Shown: positions 12,192 through 23,045 of the stretch, piece after piece
Position numbering within the stretch: the first letter of the stretch is position 1
Layout of the letters: each line of letters begins with the position of its first letter
DNA from: Moniliella sp. 'wahieum'
Lineage: Eukaryota; Basidiomycota; Moniliellomycetes; Moniliellales; Moniliellaceae
Length of the DNA: 64,000 nucleotides
Assembly: GCA_003971905.1 (NCBI GenBank)
Contig: RSEE01000035.1
Span: forward strand, 372,001-436,000
Direction: 5' to 3'
Translations under genes and position numbers: made by a program
The notes under the pieces: model-generated
Databases searched by the model: none
What the model was told of the DNA's origin: nothing
The model's input: only the letters and a program-made list of their open reading frames with translations

Positions 12192-13766
12192 TCATGGACG
12201 AGGCTGGGAAGGTTCGATAAGCTGATACGTCGAGCCCAGAGCTGAGGACTCAGCTCCGGTTGAATGCAACGACAAAGTCCGTTCAGACTCTGGCCTGTGG
12301 GGCTCCGAAGTCCTCTCGGGGACGGGCGAGAGCAGCTGGTCAGCCTCATTCCTCTCTACCGGAGTTGGGGGGACAGTAGGTGAAGGTGGGTCGAGATGAA
12401 GACCAGGCCAAGGGTTGGTTGAGCGGGTCATATTGGAGGGGATGGCACGCGTAAACGTCGAAGCACGGGTGTACGAAGGGAGCGCCAAACGCCGACTTTC
12501 ACGCTGACTTTGCTTGTAGGTCGGAAGCGCATCTTGAATCGCTCTCCAGGGGGATACGTGTTCGGCATCATCAAAGGGGGACTCGGAGGCGGTGGGGTGC
12601 ATCCCTCCGGATGTCAAGTTGGTACTTGAATCCAGCGATAAACCACGCCGCCCGCCATCGGGACGAGTCATGTGCCGCATCAGCCCGCGGCTGCTGTTCT
12701 CCCACATCATCGTTGCTCGATCGTGCCAGTCTTCCAGCTGCGTGGCTGGGTCAGCCGCACGCGCAGCTCGGTCCTTGCGCTCTCGTTTTCTTCTCAGGAT
12801 CATCAGGCCCACCAAGGCCCCCACCAAGCCAATCGTAAGCACGAGGGGGATGGTGATACCCAAAATGGTGCCCAAGTTGCGATGATGATGTTTAGGCCGT
12901 TGTGGCGAGTTGGCCACGTCGCCCGCATCAAGACAACTCGACACATTCTGGCCCAAGTGAACGTGGGTCAAACCTACCCAACTAGCCCAATTGGGGGAGC
13001 TCACATCGCCCCCACCCACTGCCACTTCAACCCGGAGCTCGGTCCCAGCAGGGAAATCGACCTCGGTCCAGTTCCAGAGCGTGACAGGCGGAGGGATGGT
13101 CACGTCGAGACGCTCGAGAATGTTATGGTAGTCGACCACTGTAATGGATACCGCCTGGTCCTGGGCAGCGGTGATGTTGATGATGGCAGGGAGGCATTGG
13201 GTGAGGCCGTGGTCTGGCAACGTCGCATTCAGCAAGCCGGGACCAATCTTGGCGCTGATGATGGGTGCCTGCGCTGACTGAGACTTGGAGGGGGTGCGGG
13301 AGGGGGACCGGCTGGAGCCGGGGTAGGAGGAAGGGATGGGATTGGGCGCGATCGTTGGAAGTGGAATCGTGCTGGGGGGACAGTGGTGGCATTGGTGGCG
13401 CCAGAGGCAGTGCGATGGGCCGATTGTGTTCGCCTGCCGCCGGTGGACGAATGTGTGGGGTGGAAGCGGGTGGAGCGGGGGCCGTAGAAGGAGGGGTCGT
13501 CGTCCGTTGAGGCGGACGAGGAAGGAGACGTAGCAGTCGAATTGGACGACACCCTGTCGAGGGCCAGACGGGCGACCGGGAGGAGACTGGGCAGCAGGGG
13601 ACGAGGGAATGGTGTGTGTGGAGGGTTGCTGGCCATGGCGCAGGAAGGGCAGTCGCCAAGGCAGAGACGAGGAGGAGGAGGAGGAGCAGGAGGCAGTGGA
13701 GGCGGAGAGGCGGAGGCAAAGGTAGGGAAGAAGACGGATGCGCTGATGCAGATGCCGAGCAGCCAC
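12192..13766 (-). CDS. Single-pass membrane protein with extracellular domain
   Basis: No named family recognised. The reliable part, from about 13280 down to the stop at 12192, encodes an extracellular region with N-glycosylation sequons (NATL, NITA, NWTE, NVSS), including LWNWTEVDFPAGTELRVEV. One strong transmembrane helix follows (GITIPLVLTIGLVGALVGLM) with a basic stop-transfer patch RRKRERK. The cytoplasmic tail of about 190 residues is Ser/Pro/Arg-rich. This architecture resembles Mid2/Wsc-like or fungal DUF proteins with a membrane-anchored sensor layout. The N-terminus is unresolved. A signal-peptide-like run (LLLLLLLVSALATALPAP, about 13625-13690) and a Ser/Thr-rich mucin-like stretch lie in two other frames, so at least two frame breaks are likely. 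The given start is the 5' limit of the longest frame, not an ATG. Confidence 0.65.
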   Translation of the reverse strand: MAARHLHQRIRLLPYLCLRLSASTASCSSSSSSSLPWRLPFLRHGQQPSTHTIPSSPAAQSPPGRPSGPRQGVVQFDCYVSFLVRLNGRRPLLLRPPLHPLPPHTFVHRRQANTIGPSHCLWRHQCHHCPPSTIPLPTIAPNPIPSSYPGSSRSPSRTPSKSQSAQAPIISAKIGPGLLNATLPDHGLTQCLPAIINITAAQDQAVSITVVDYHNILERLDVTIPPPVTLWNWTEVDFPAGTELRVEVAVGGGDVSSPNWASWVGLTHVHLGQNVSSCLDAGDVANSPQRPKHHHRNLGTILGITIPLVLTIGLVGALVGLMILRRKRERKDRAARAADPATQLEDWHDRATMMWENSSRGLMRHMTRPDGGRRGLSLDSSTNLTSGGMHPTASESPFDDAEHVSPWRAIQDALPTYKQSQRESRRLALPSYTRASTFTRAIPSNMTRSTNPWPGLHLDPPSPTVPPTPVERNEADQLLSPVPERTSEPHRPESERTLSLHSTGAESSALGSTYQLIEPSQPRP

Positions 13767-14529
13767 TAGTAACTAGTTGCCCGCCCCCAGCAACCAGTGC
13801 CACCAGCTGCCCTTTGCCAGCTGCCAGTAGCCAGTAGCCAGTAGCCAGCAGCTGGAGCAGCGCCCAGCCATCATGCATCATGCAGAGTACTCAGCGCACG
13901 CAGCAGAGCACACTGCCGCACAACAAAGAAACAAGCTGCACAGGCAGCAGGGGGCAGGGTGCCCCCGTGCCCCGCAGCAGTGCCCTGCACTGAGGATGAT
14001 CAAGACGATCAGTGATCGATGGGCTGAGCTGTGCGTGACTAGCTCGTGTCTCCGACCGAACACGGTGGGCAGCCGCCTGGTGACCGGTGATGCTGTGATG
14101 GGGGGCCGCCCAGCGCATGGACCATGCAGATCACATCCCGCAGTATCGACAGGTGCTGGGCAACCTCCCCGCCTGCCCATTCCCCAGGCGCGCAGCCGCG
14201 ACGAAGAGGCAGCAGTCGAGCCCAGCTGCTGTACCACGAAGCGCTGTAAGCGCTAAGCGCTCTAATGCCTGCAGCATCCAAGCGGGTATGCAGCCGACCG
14301 ACGCTGGCACCATGCCAGCCACTGGGGAGGCAACCCCCCCTGCATACTGCTCCAGGCTGCCCGCATGCGAGGCGCAGTGTCGTGGATCTGCGCGGGGGCC
14401 AGGCAGTGGCTAGCTCTTGGGGCTGGGCTGGCTAGGCTCCCGTCGGCGCAGGTCCGATTTCAGCACCCGAGGTGCGCTGATGCATGGGGTCATGCATCAT
14501 GCAGTGGGGCAGTGATCGAGGTGATCGAT

Positions 14530-14572
14530 CGATGGTGCATGATGCATGATGCATGATGCATGATGCACTGTG
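14530..14572. repeat. Tandem TGATGCA array
   Basis: The 7-base word TGATGCA is repeated head to tail, giving overlapping ATGCAT palindromes, next to GATCGATCGATGG. The same word array occurs at 47737-47765, in another intergenic region, so it is a recurrent intergenic word rather than a unique site. Confidence 0.8.
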
Positions 14573-15068
14573 TACATTATGCATTACGAAAGCATCGACG
14601 CAGTCAGTGAGGCACACGACTGGGCTCGTCCGGCGTGCGCTGCTTGCTCTTGTGCCCACCCACCTCAGCGGCCACAGTCGATATTTGATTGGCCAGCACA
14701 TCAGATCTCAGAACCCCCCCCCCCGCCATTCGCTTCCAAACCAGCTGCTGCGCACGTGGATACGAAAGATCTTGGCAGACATGTGAGCCACAGTGAATTA
14801 ACCTCGGAAGAAGGCTTTTCTAGTGTGTGCTCGCCAACCATCTGTTGGTGACATGCCGCGACAACACCACTGGCGCATCGTTATCATCAGCAGAAAGAAT
14901 GGCTCTGGAGTGATTCCCTGGTACTTGGCATTCCTGTCGCATTCCACTGTGGCCCCATCAGTCGAAGCAGTTCCTTCCTCCGGCAGCGTTTTTCACTTGT
15001 GTTAGAGGTCAATCCTACTGACGCACCCATCCAGACTCAATGTGCTCAATAGTGCAGTGGAAAAGCAC

Positions 15069-15177
15069 ACATCCTTGGCTAACACGAAAGACTGTGGGTT
15101 CGAGAGGTGTGAGATCTGAGAGGAGCAACCCGGAAGTGATGCATTGAAACCTGATCTTCCGTATTAGCCAAGGATGT
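15069..15177. repeat. 14-base perfect inverted repeat
   Basis: ACATCCTTGGCTAA at 15069-15082 is the exact reverse complement of TTAGCCAAGGATGT at 15164-15177, with an 81-base loop between. A tRNA A-box-like and a partial B-box-like sequence lie in the same stretch but do not fold as a tRNA. The function is unknown. Confidence 0.7.
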
Positions 15178-16473
15178 CTTCCTCCACGACCACAGTTCAA
15201 TGTTCATGCATCATGGTGCAAACATCATTGCGTGTTACGCGTTACGAAAGGAAGATACCCACTGAGGGAGTTCCTCACAAACTGCCTCCAAGAGCGCCCC
15301 GGACTTTTTATTCATTCTACATTGCCGCAGCGAGGATGTGTATACTACCGTTCGGCCCCTGCATCATCTCTCAGGCATCTTACAATATCTCGATCAGCAA
15401 GCGTCAAGCTTCAACATTGCCTCTGTAATGGTGGCTCTTCAATTCTCAGCCTTGACCTACTCCAACCTCAAGTTTCATCCACCTCCTTCCCTCTTCCACC
15501 CCTTTGATTTCCCCTCTCTAATTCAGCACTTTGAGTCAGTACGAAACACTTGGCACATCTCGCATATATACCGTATCGATAACCGCGGGTCCACGTTTTG
15601 TGCAGTTTTGATGAGATCTGAAGCCCTGATGGTCCTCGGTGATGCAGTCGCACTAGTGGTGGTGGTAAACTAAGCCTGCCAGCCCACGCCTATAGAGGAA
15701 CTCAAGCAGCCAGTCGCCGCCAGGGGCTAGGCTGCAGGACAAAGACAAAGAAGCGAGAAAACAACGAGACTCCTATGCCTGGGGAGGGCTGAACGGACGT
15801 TGGACAAAACGCACGAGCCACGCGCGGTGGCTCAACAGCTGGGACACACTTTTCAAAAGAAAACTCCCATGAGCACGACAGCGCCTATAGTACGTCTGTT
15901 CGTAACGCGGCAGGGAAAGGCAATACTGGCAGCTAATTTCATCCGGTTAGCTTATAATCCTGGTATGGTGTACACAGCCACAATTGTACTCTACAGAAAC
16001 ACATGAATGCAGCCGTTGGTCCACACACACTGTAGTCTCTGATGGTTAATGATTGAGCTACAATCGATTATCCTAGCTTGTGTCCGTCATCAGAGCAGCT
16101 TCATGCAATGCGCGGTGCAAAAGAGCAAACATTTGTTGAGGACTGGCACGTGTTGTCACAAGAGTCATCAATATACATCAACGTACCAACTCTCGCGCGT
16201 CCAGTGCACACAGGTTAGTGCCTCAGCCTGAGTCCCATTCTCTGAAGGATAACAAAAATGTGTTTGATCTTTTCTCGCGCCATCGTCATCGACCCATCCA
16301 AGAGAGGATCCTGAACCTAGAGCCCACAAGGGTGCTATGGACACTTGAGCGTTAACCGGTAACCATTGATGCACGAACTCCCGTTCAAACATGTACCTTT
16401 GGAGACGAACCCGGCCAAGGGTTAATTGAAGTGCGCTGGTACGCACCCCTATAAGAAAGGGACAAGAGTGAAC

Positions 16474-17143
16474 TTAGGCGCTGGGCAAAGGCACGGCCGA
16501 GTTGATAAGCCAGTCGCGCGTGGGATCCGCCAACGAGTCTGTCAATCCAAACCGAATTTGGTGGGTTAGCGAGCTTCCGAAACCAAGAATGGAGGGACTC
16601 TACCCACCTTCAAAATCCATCAATGTCGTTTCCTTGCCCGACGTTATCAGCTGGGCGAGGTGAACTTGCACGGCCGCGGAGGAGAGGAAACAGCGAACTC
16701 GGATGGGCTGGCGGGGAGAGCGTCGGTCGCCTTTGAGGTCACAGAGGGAAGATACGGCTTGGGACGACTTTTTCGGATCGAGCAGAGCGGCTGCATCCAC
16801 GACCAAAACGAGCACCGCTTGCCCGTCCGCACCGCTAGTCGCCGAGCAAGGCGAGATGTGGGAAGGCTGGGTGATGTCTCCTTAGAAGGCGCGGTGGAAG
16901 GCACCTCGTACAGACCAAGAATAGTTTGTTGCGTCTTGCGAGCGTATGTCTCGACCAGCCACCGCCCGCCTCCAGAGAGCGGGCGCGAGACCAGTCCATG
17001 CATGTGCGAGAGGAACCACATCGCTCACCTGCCCCCCCTCCTTATCGGCAAGCAGAAACCCAATCACTTTTTGAGGGAAACTTGGCGGCATGAAGCACCA
17101 CCTTGGCGAAGGCCGAGTTGCTCAGTCCTGCTGGCTCAGGCAT
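16474..17143 (-). CDS. EMC8: ER membrane protein complex subunit EMC8/9
   Basis: EMC8/9 is a cytosolic subunit of the ER membrane protein complex, which inserts transmembrane helices; it has a metal-free MPN-like fold. Family landmarks are present in order: FAKVVLHAAKFPSKS, VIGFLLADKEGGQVSDVVPL, WTGLAPAL, LVETYARKTQQTILGLYE, AVLVLVVDAAALLDP and TTLMDFEDSLADPTRDWL, matching the family pattern from HGAKYP to LVDFDNHLDDIRNDW. A 69-base intron (16539-16607, GTGGGT...TTGACAG) makes the MDFED junction and the stop is TAA at 16474. Three frame changes, near 17075, 16965 and 16830, separate these blocks, an unusual density for a 600-base gene. It could be a decayed copy. Since other essential genes here show the same defect, I favour sequencing error. 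Confidence 0.8.
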
Positions 17144-17529
17144 GGTAAAGGTGTGATGGGGATGGTAGCGTGGACACCTTCCCCTTCTGCCCGAACCAAA
17201 GGTTAGACCTTGGCGCTCCACGCGCACGATGGGAGTAGTAACACATGAACATTTCATCCACAGATGCTCTTTCTTGGGGGCCCGCACGGCTGTCTGTACT
17301 GGTTGACCTCGTCCTGCCATTGCACGCCGACCGATGATCATGCATCATGCTACGCGCTACTCCCAAACGAGAGTGAGTAGGGCGCATGCCCATCAGTATC
17401 GTCCTCCTGCTTCAACCAGCTGTGGGCGGTCACGCGGAAGACACAGGTTAATAGCGATGACAATATCTAAACACATACAACGCAGATATCCGTCGAATTC
17501 ATGTATGCATGTGCCCATGGACAAGGTCA
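17144..17529. other. Intergenic, 386 bases
   Basis: Lies between the uS10m stop and the EMC8 start, both on the minus strand, and should contain the EMC8 promoter and the uS10m 3' end. No gene or striking repeat seen. Confidence 0.5.
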
Positions 17530-18613
17530 TCACTCGGAGCTCTGCTCCAACTGATTCAACTGGGCAGACGGAGCAAATTCGCGCGTTTCGCGCAACAACT
17601 GAGGCAAATCCTCCTCCTCACCTTCTGCAACTCCGAGTACGTACCCTGGCGATTCGATCCTGATCCAAAACAAAGAAAGAGTCAGTCCATGTTAATGGTA
17701 GAAATGTGGAGGCCAACAAAACATACCGGTACGTGGTGGCCTTTTGGGTAATTTCGGGCATTTGGTGCCAGTATCGCATAAAGTAGAAAAAGCGCTCTAC
17801 CACTTCGGGGTTCGCATCATAGAGATGGATCTCAGCACGCTTTGTCCGACGCCAGAACACCTGCTGGCGCTTCTTGTGAACGAAGGGCGACTTGGGCGTA
17901 GTCCACGTCTCGATTTTTTCTGGGAGACGAACCACATTGGACGTGGGGATACGCAAAGCATACGCGGTCCACCGGGCAAAGTTGGCAAACATGTTCATGC
18001 TCTGTGTCCACTGAGGCTCGGTACGGTAGCACTCATACAGTAGCGTCCCCACCAGATACCCATGCGTTTTGGGAAGCGTAGGCGCCACCGTGAACGCCTT
18101 GGGCACCGGCCCACCCGTCAGAGGCGGCATCTCCAGACCCTTGAGGTCCGCGCCGGCTGCCTCTTCCTTCTCTGCCACATCGGCTGGGTCTTCACCAGGC
18201 TCTGGCATACCCTCCGGAACGAGCAGGTCGGGACGGCGTAGTTCGTCCAGTTTAAGGAACCCTGGCTGGGAAGCTGAGATCATAACACTTTGGGGAAGCG
18301 GCTGGCCCGTAAGGTCGTGGTACGGCACACGGAGCTTTTTACCACCAATACGACCCGGTCCGTGAGGAAAAGGTGCTGGAGGTTGAGAAGGAGGTGCAGG
18401 CTGCTGAGGCGGGGCAGGCACGTTAACATTGGTCTTGTCCTCAAGGCCGCGCTTCAAGCCGAGGAACGTCTCGTCCGTGTCAAAGGAAGGTTTGAGGTAC
18501 GTGCGCCGCCCAAGCAGGGAGGGTACAAGAAGATGAGAAGCACCGGCGTGGCGGGTGCTTCCCACCATGGCGGGGGTAAGGCGGGCCAGCATGCTCGCTG
18601 TCCTGGGCGCCAT
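17530..18613 (-). CDS. RSM10: Mitochondrial small-subunit ribosomal protein uS10m
   Basis: Component of the mitochondrial 37S ribosomal subunit head. Two exons: 17727-18613 and 17530-17659, joined across a 67-base intron (17660-17726, GTATGT...GATCAG), giving 338 residues. This gene is intact. The first 35 or so residues are Arg/Ala/Ser-rich and fit a mitochondrial presequence. A Pro-rich linker follows. The uS10 fold is at about residues 195-310: TLLYECYRTEPQWTQSMNMF, then WTTPKSPFVHKKRQQVFWRR, then AEIHLYDANPEVVERFF, matching Rsm10. After splicing the acidic end is GVAEGEEEDLPQLLRETREF, stopping at TGA 17530. The protein is far longer than bacterial S10 (about 100 residues), mainly through the N-terminal extension, as is common for fungal mitochondrial proteins. 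Confidence 0.88.
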
Positions 18614-20327
18614 GGTTGGTCAAGCTCAAGCTCAGGCGGAGGTTGCCCAGCCAAGAAGGTCATGGCCACCTTCCCACTCAACTCCGCTCTGGAGCGGAAT
18701 ACTGCACTGGGGAAGCGATTTGAAAGCAACATTCATTCGTCAGTGTTGCAACTTGAAACGACTACAGCAGGTAACAGCGTGGTTGCTCCATCTTTCATCC
18801 ATCTGCATCATGCATTGCATCACCCTTGAAATTCACATCACATTTCGATCACCGGGTGCCCATGGGGCAAGTGTGATGTGATGCGCATCCCTGTTGCAGC
18901 CATATGTTTACAGAGCTTTTGAGGCTGGGGCAATGAAGAAACGCTGCGCCTCATAAACCGATCTCCTCGTCCAGCATGTGTTGGTTGTTGGCGCCAAACC
19001 CTGTTTTTGAGATACTAGGGAAGCCGCCGGTAGGTCAGGATCCTGTACCGCCCGCTATTCGCTTCCAAACCGGAGATAGTGCGTGGATGCGAATGAGCGT
19101 GGCACAGACATCCGGAGGGGGGGGTGCTACCCCAGCAGCCCCCGCCAACCGTCTTTTGGGTCTAAGAGAGGTAGCCTGTTATTGTAGCGTGTACCAACTT
19201 CTGGAACATATCCCCTAGGGCCTCTCTCTCATCTCCTTTCGTCCCTTCAGTGTTGGTTCACAGCACCTCCATCTTCGACCTTCCCTCATCAGGGGGCTGT
19301 GGGGCTCCTGGCGGGCCTCCGTGTACTAAAAGGCTTGAGGCCTCATTTCCAGCAAACGCTCTTGGCCCCTTCATGCACTTGGTACAAGGCTCGTATCCGT
19401 TATTGAGCTCTTTCCACGGCCCTAACGAGTTTTCTCTCTTTCTTATTCTTCGCCCAAAAAAGCTCTACTGTTGAGATTCGTCACGTTGCAGTCGATCTGA
19501 CCATGTGGTCAAGACGGCCGAGACGAATGCGTAGTACGCGCACTGCGTTGACTGTGACTGATTCAGAAATTCAGAAATGACGTTGTGTCGATAAAAGGAC
19601 GGATCGTGGACGGTATACCCAGTGTAATACCCACAGAGAGTGTGTGTATGTGCAGTGTAGTTGAGGACTGTGATGGTACTGATGCGCTGTACATTTCTGC
19701 CGCCGCCGGTATAGGCGTTGGAACCATGGGCTCCATGGCGCCTGATGTATAGTTGGCTGGGATTCATACTGGAATTGAACGAGAAGCGCTTTGAGAGCAA
19801 AAGGGCAGTAAGGCCTGTGAGACGCACGCAGGAGCTTTTTACGGGCTAATATAACCGTCACGCGTCACGCGCGTCACGCGTCAGAGATGCCAGGTCCCAG
19901 AGGGCCCCAGATCCGAATCTTGAGATCTCGATTTCGATGATGTCATAGTGCGCAGCCTGAGCAGCCTCAGCTATCATACAATGGCAACAGTGCATGGCAC
20001 AGAACACATCCGCCATCTTCGACACTCCTCCAGTCCTACTGCGATATACGCACTTTCGCAGTCACTAGTCACTAGTTGCTGAAGAGTCCGAGTACTCACA
20101 CAGCCACTGGGAGATGCCCCCCGCGGGAGCCCCCTCGGAACAACCCCGAACGAGACCTGCTCAGCACGTTTGCCTCAGCAGGCCACTGTTGCCCCTCTGT
20201 CGTCATTGCGCACCCCCTTCGAGTGAAAGGCATCCTCCTCCTCCCTCGCCCGCCCGCCAAAAGCCTTTTTCTTTCTCCTACCCCCACCACCTGTCCACTT
20301 GCCTATTACCTCGTAGTCCTCATCATC
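18614..20327. other. Divergent intergenic region, 1.7 kb
   Basis: Shared upstream region of uS10m (-) and the BAR-like gene (+). It holds a segment related to 14717 (ATTCGCTTCCAAACC at 19058), a GTCACGCGTCACGCG word near 19860 and GTCACTAGTCACTAGTTG at 20061, 250 bases before the next ATG. Frames within it lack domains. Confidence 0.5.
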
Positions 20328-23045
20328 ATGCTGGGCTCGGGCAAGAACAAGCATGCTGACACCAAGCTGCTCGACAACCTCATTGCTTCACAGGAGAAGC
20401 TCGCCAGCGCTCTTGGTTACGTCCGTACCGCCTCCGAGTCCAGCAGCCTTGTCACGTCGGCGTGGGCCACCCCCGACGGCCCAAACTCGACACAACAGAC
20501 TGCTATCCTTGCCGACGCCCTTACTGCTGCCAACACGGCCTTGGAAGGCTACACTGTCTCCGTCACTAACTTCACCGCTGGACTCCAAGCCCTGCTGCCC
20601 CGTGAGGGCGCCGTCGCCGAAGTTTCCCGTGACCGTGGCATCCTCGTCTCCCGTCTTGTGCGCCTGACCAAAAAGAAGCCCAAGGCTGGTCAGGAGGATA
20701 AGCACCTCAGGGTACTCACCGACACACAGCAAGAACTCGCTGCCTGTGAGACCGTCCTTGCATCCGAGCAAAACGCCCTGTCCCAGACCCGTACTCAAAC
20801 TTTGAGTGAGCATACGCGCGCTCGTCTTTTCGCCCTGCAACGGTATGGCGCGCAACTCCAACAGGCTGCTACGGATGGACTGCAACGGTTCGACAGTTTG
20901 GCTGGTACGTTCTACCCACCCAGGCACCCTAGTCCCCCTTTGTTTTATTTTTCGAGAGGAACGCTCACATCTCTGTCCCTGTCTCCCAGCGCATCAATCT
21001 GCAGTTTCGCAACCCCAAGTGAACTCCCAGACTACCCCCGAGTACGCCACTGCTCGTAGGAGCAATGACAGTCCACAGCCTGGAGCATTCTACATGAGCG
21101 GTGTCCCGCCTCAGTACATTACTCCTGGCGCTTCTACACATCTCCCGGCAGTGAGCTTGTACGAGCCGGAGCCCAGCTACCAGAGTGTCGACCCCCTGCC
21201 CTACCCGCGGGGCGCCGGGAACGCTACCGTTGAACCCGTACTCGAACGCGACGATGAGCGTCAAGTCCACTTGCCGGTCTTTGGCCCTGCTTCGCAACAA
21301 TCCGAAACACCACGGGCTGAGTCGGACGTTGATGTGAGCGCAACGAGCACGACGCCCGAGGAGAGGGTGCCGATTCAGCCGTACAACTCTGAGCTGGTTG
21401 GCGGACCTTCGCCCTACCAGACCGCCGAAGTGGGGACTGTCGTCATTCCTCCCAGCGGTGCTGGGGGACAGACCTTCGGGGACGTTGCGGGCGAGGCGGA
21501 AAGCCCGGACCCTGCACAAGAACTGCCTCAGACTTCGGAGGTATTCCTGACTCCTACTGGGGAAATCGAACCTGAGGAACTCGAGCGGGCGTACTCTTCG
21601 TCAGACCAGGACAACAATGCGGTGCAACGTGAGGGACCGTATGTGGCGGGCGTACGGCAACGCACTACCTTACCGCAAGATTCGTCTCCTTCTCACGTGT
21701 CCCTCACCCCGGAGCTCCACTTGGTCAAAAAGCGCACTGTCCGCCGTGTGGTGCACCACCGGAAGCACCGATCTGAGCCGAACGGCGCATTTACTTCGGC
21801 TCCCAATGGCGACGCTATGGGAGCTGCAGGTCAGCCTGACAGCTTTCCAGCCTCCTTTGGCCATCATGGGGAGGATGACAGTAGCAGCTCTGCTCCTTCC
21901 TCACCTAAGCTCTCGCGCCATCTTTCCTTGAAGCGTAACAGCAAGAAGGACATGAGCAGCAAACACCATGATCATAACGAGCGTAACTTTTTCTCCCGCT
22001 TGAACACAGTTTTAAAAACGGACATTGCTGTGGCTGCGGCCGAGGCGAACCACGAAGACATCCCCGACCGAGAGAGCCAAGGGGGACTCCTCCATCGCAG
22101 CCTCTCCTCTCAATCCGGAAAACGTCACTCTACCCACAGAAGAAGCGTTCGTCCAACAAAGTTGGCAACTCGGTCTTACCTGTGGAGGAGGAAGAATCTT
22201 CTGAGGATGAGTTGTCTCGCAATCCGATGCACTCTACGTGGAAGACACGGACCAACAAGAACCTCCGTGACTTAGGAGGGTCCAAGCCGTCAAAGCCAAC
22301 TCGTTCCAGCCTGGCAGACTCTCCTTCCTCTCCTCCTCTTGAGCCAGAGAGATATGCGGTGTCGCAGCAAACGCCTCGCAAGAGCCAGAGGGCTCTGGAT
22401 CCGGAAGCCAGTAGCCCTGCTTCAGTGGGTCCTCAAACCCCCTTGGGCGCGGGCACGAATTGGTCGAAATCGCCAACGGTCGACGATCGTGGCGGTACCA
22501 ATTTGAGACAAGTCACTCCCACCACACGCAATGCGGCATGGGGTAACAGTGATCCAGTCACCAAGAAACCCAACTGGACCTCGGCCCAGGCCAACTACCC
22601 AGTCGCAGCCTCGAGTTTGGGACTGGATTTTCCCTTTGACCCAACCAAGGCTCGAGTGGCCTCGGGCTATTCGGCTGACAACTGGGTTTTCTCCCCGGAT
22701 GAACATTCAACCGTCGCCGCTTCCTCTGTGCCCGCCTCTCCCCAGCTGAGGACCTTGAAACGCGCTGAGGAATCGCCAAAGAGGGTCAAGAAAGTGACTC
22801 GTGCCAAGAAGAGTAGCAACCCTGCTCGTCGCTCTATGAATACGGTAGGCAAAAACGGGTCCGGGTACACGTACGAAACAGTCAGGTATCCTTCTTCGCC
22901 ACGCTCCGCTACAAGCTCCATTGTGGGGGCTGGGCTGTACCAAGTTACGGCGCCTGACAGTGCATTGAACGCCTATCCGTCCGTACCTAAAGCCCCCCGC
23001 GGCGCGGAGTACACACCTCGTTCATCGCGCCGTGGCATTTTCTGA
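20328..23045 (+). CDS. BAR-like helical protein with long disordered tail
   Basis: The start ATG at 20328 opens MLGSGKNKHADTKLLDNLI. The first 190 residues are helical with spaced heptads (EKLASALGYVRTASESS, AEVSRDRGILVSRL, LASEQNALSQTRTQTL), recalling the BAR/Pil1-like domains of fungal membrane-curvature proteins. That assignment rests on pattern only. An 85-base intron (20905-20989, GTACGT...TCCCAG) follows. The rest, over 600 residues, is Ser/Pro/Thr-rich, with a basic patch LVKKRTVRRVVHHRKHRSE and an acidic VEEEESSEDE stretch. One G missing at 22117-22118 (SGK-TSLYPQKKRSS) rejoins the final frame, which stops at 23045. If it is a BAR protein it would act at the plasma membrane or endosomes. 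The alternative is an uncharacterised fungal scaffold protein. Confidence 0.6.

Larger units (their letters stand above)
13770..16473. other. Intergenic, 2.7 kb, repeat-rich
   Basis: The longest gene-free stretch apart from the retroelement region. It starts with CACTAGTAACTAGTTG (13765) and holds an ATGCATG array (14530), part of a dispersed repeat (14717) and a 14-base inverted repeat (15069/15164). Open frames here have no domains or splice support. Confidence 0.5.

Noticed and set aside
13878-14413. Frames on both strands around 14 kb (119 to 127 codons)
   Set aside because: Mutual antisense overlap, Ala/Arg/Gly-rich shadow composition and no start context.
15044-15115. Possible tRNA gene
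   Set aside because: A- and partial B-box sequences and a D-stem are present but anticodon and T-stems do not pair, and the B box lacks the final TCC.
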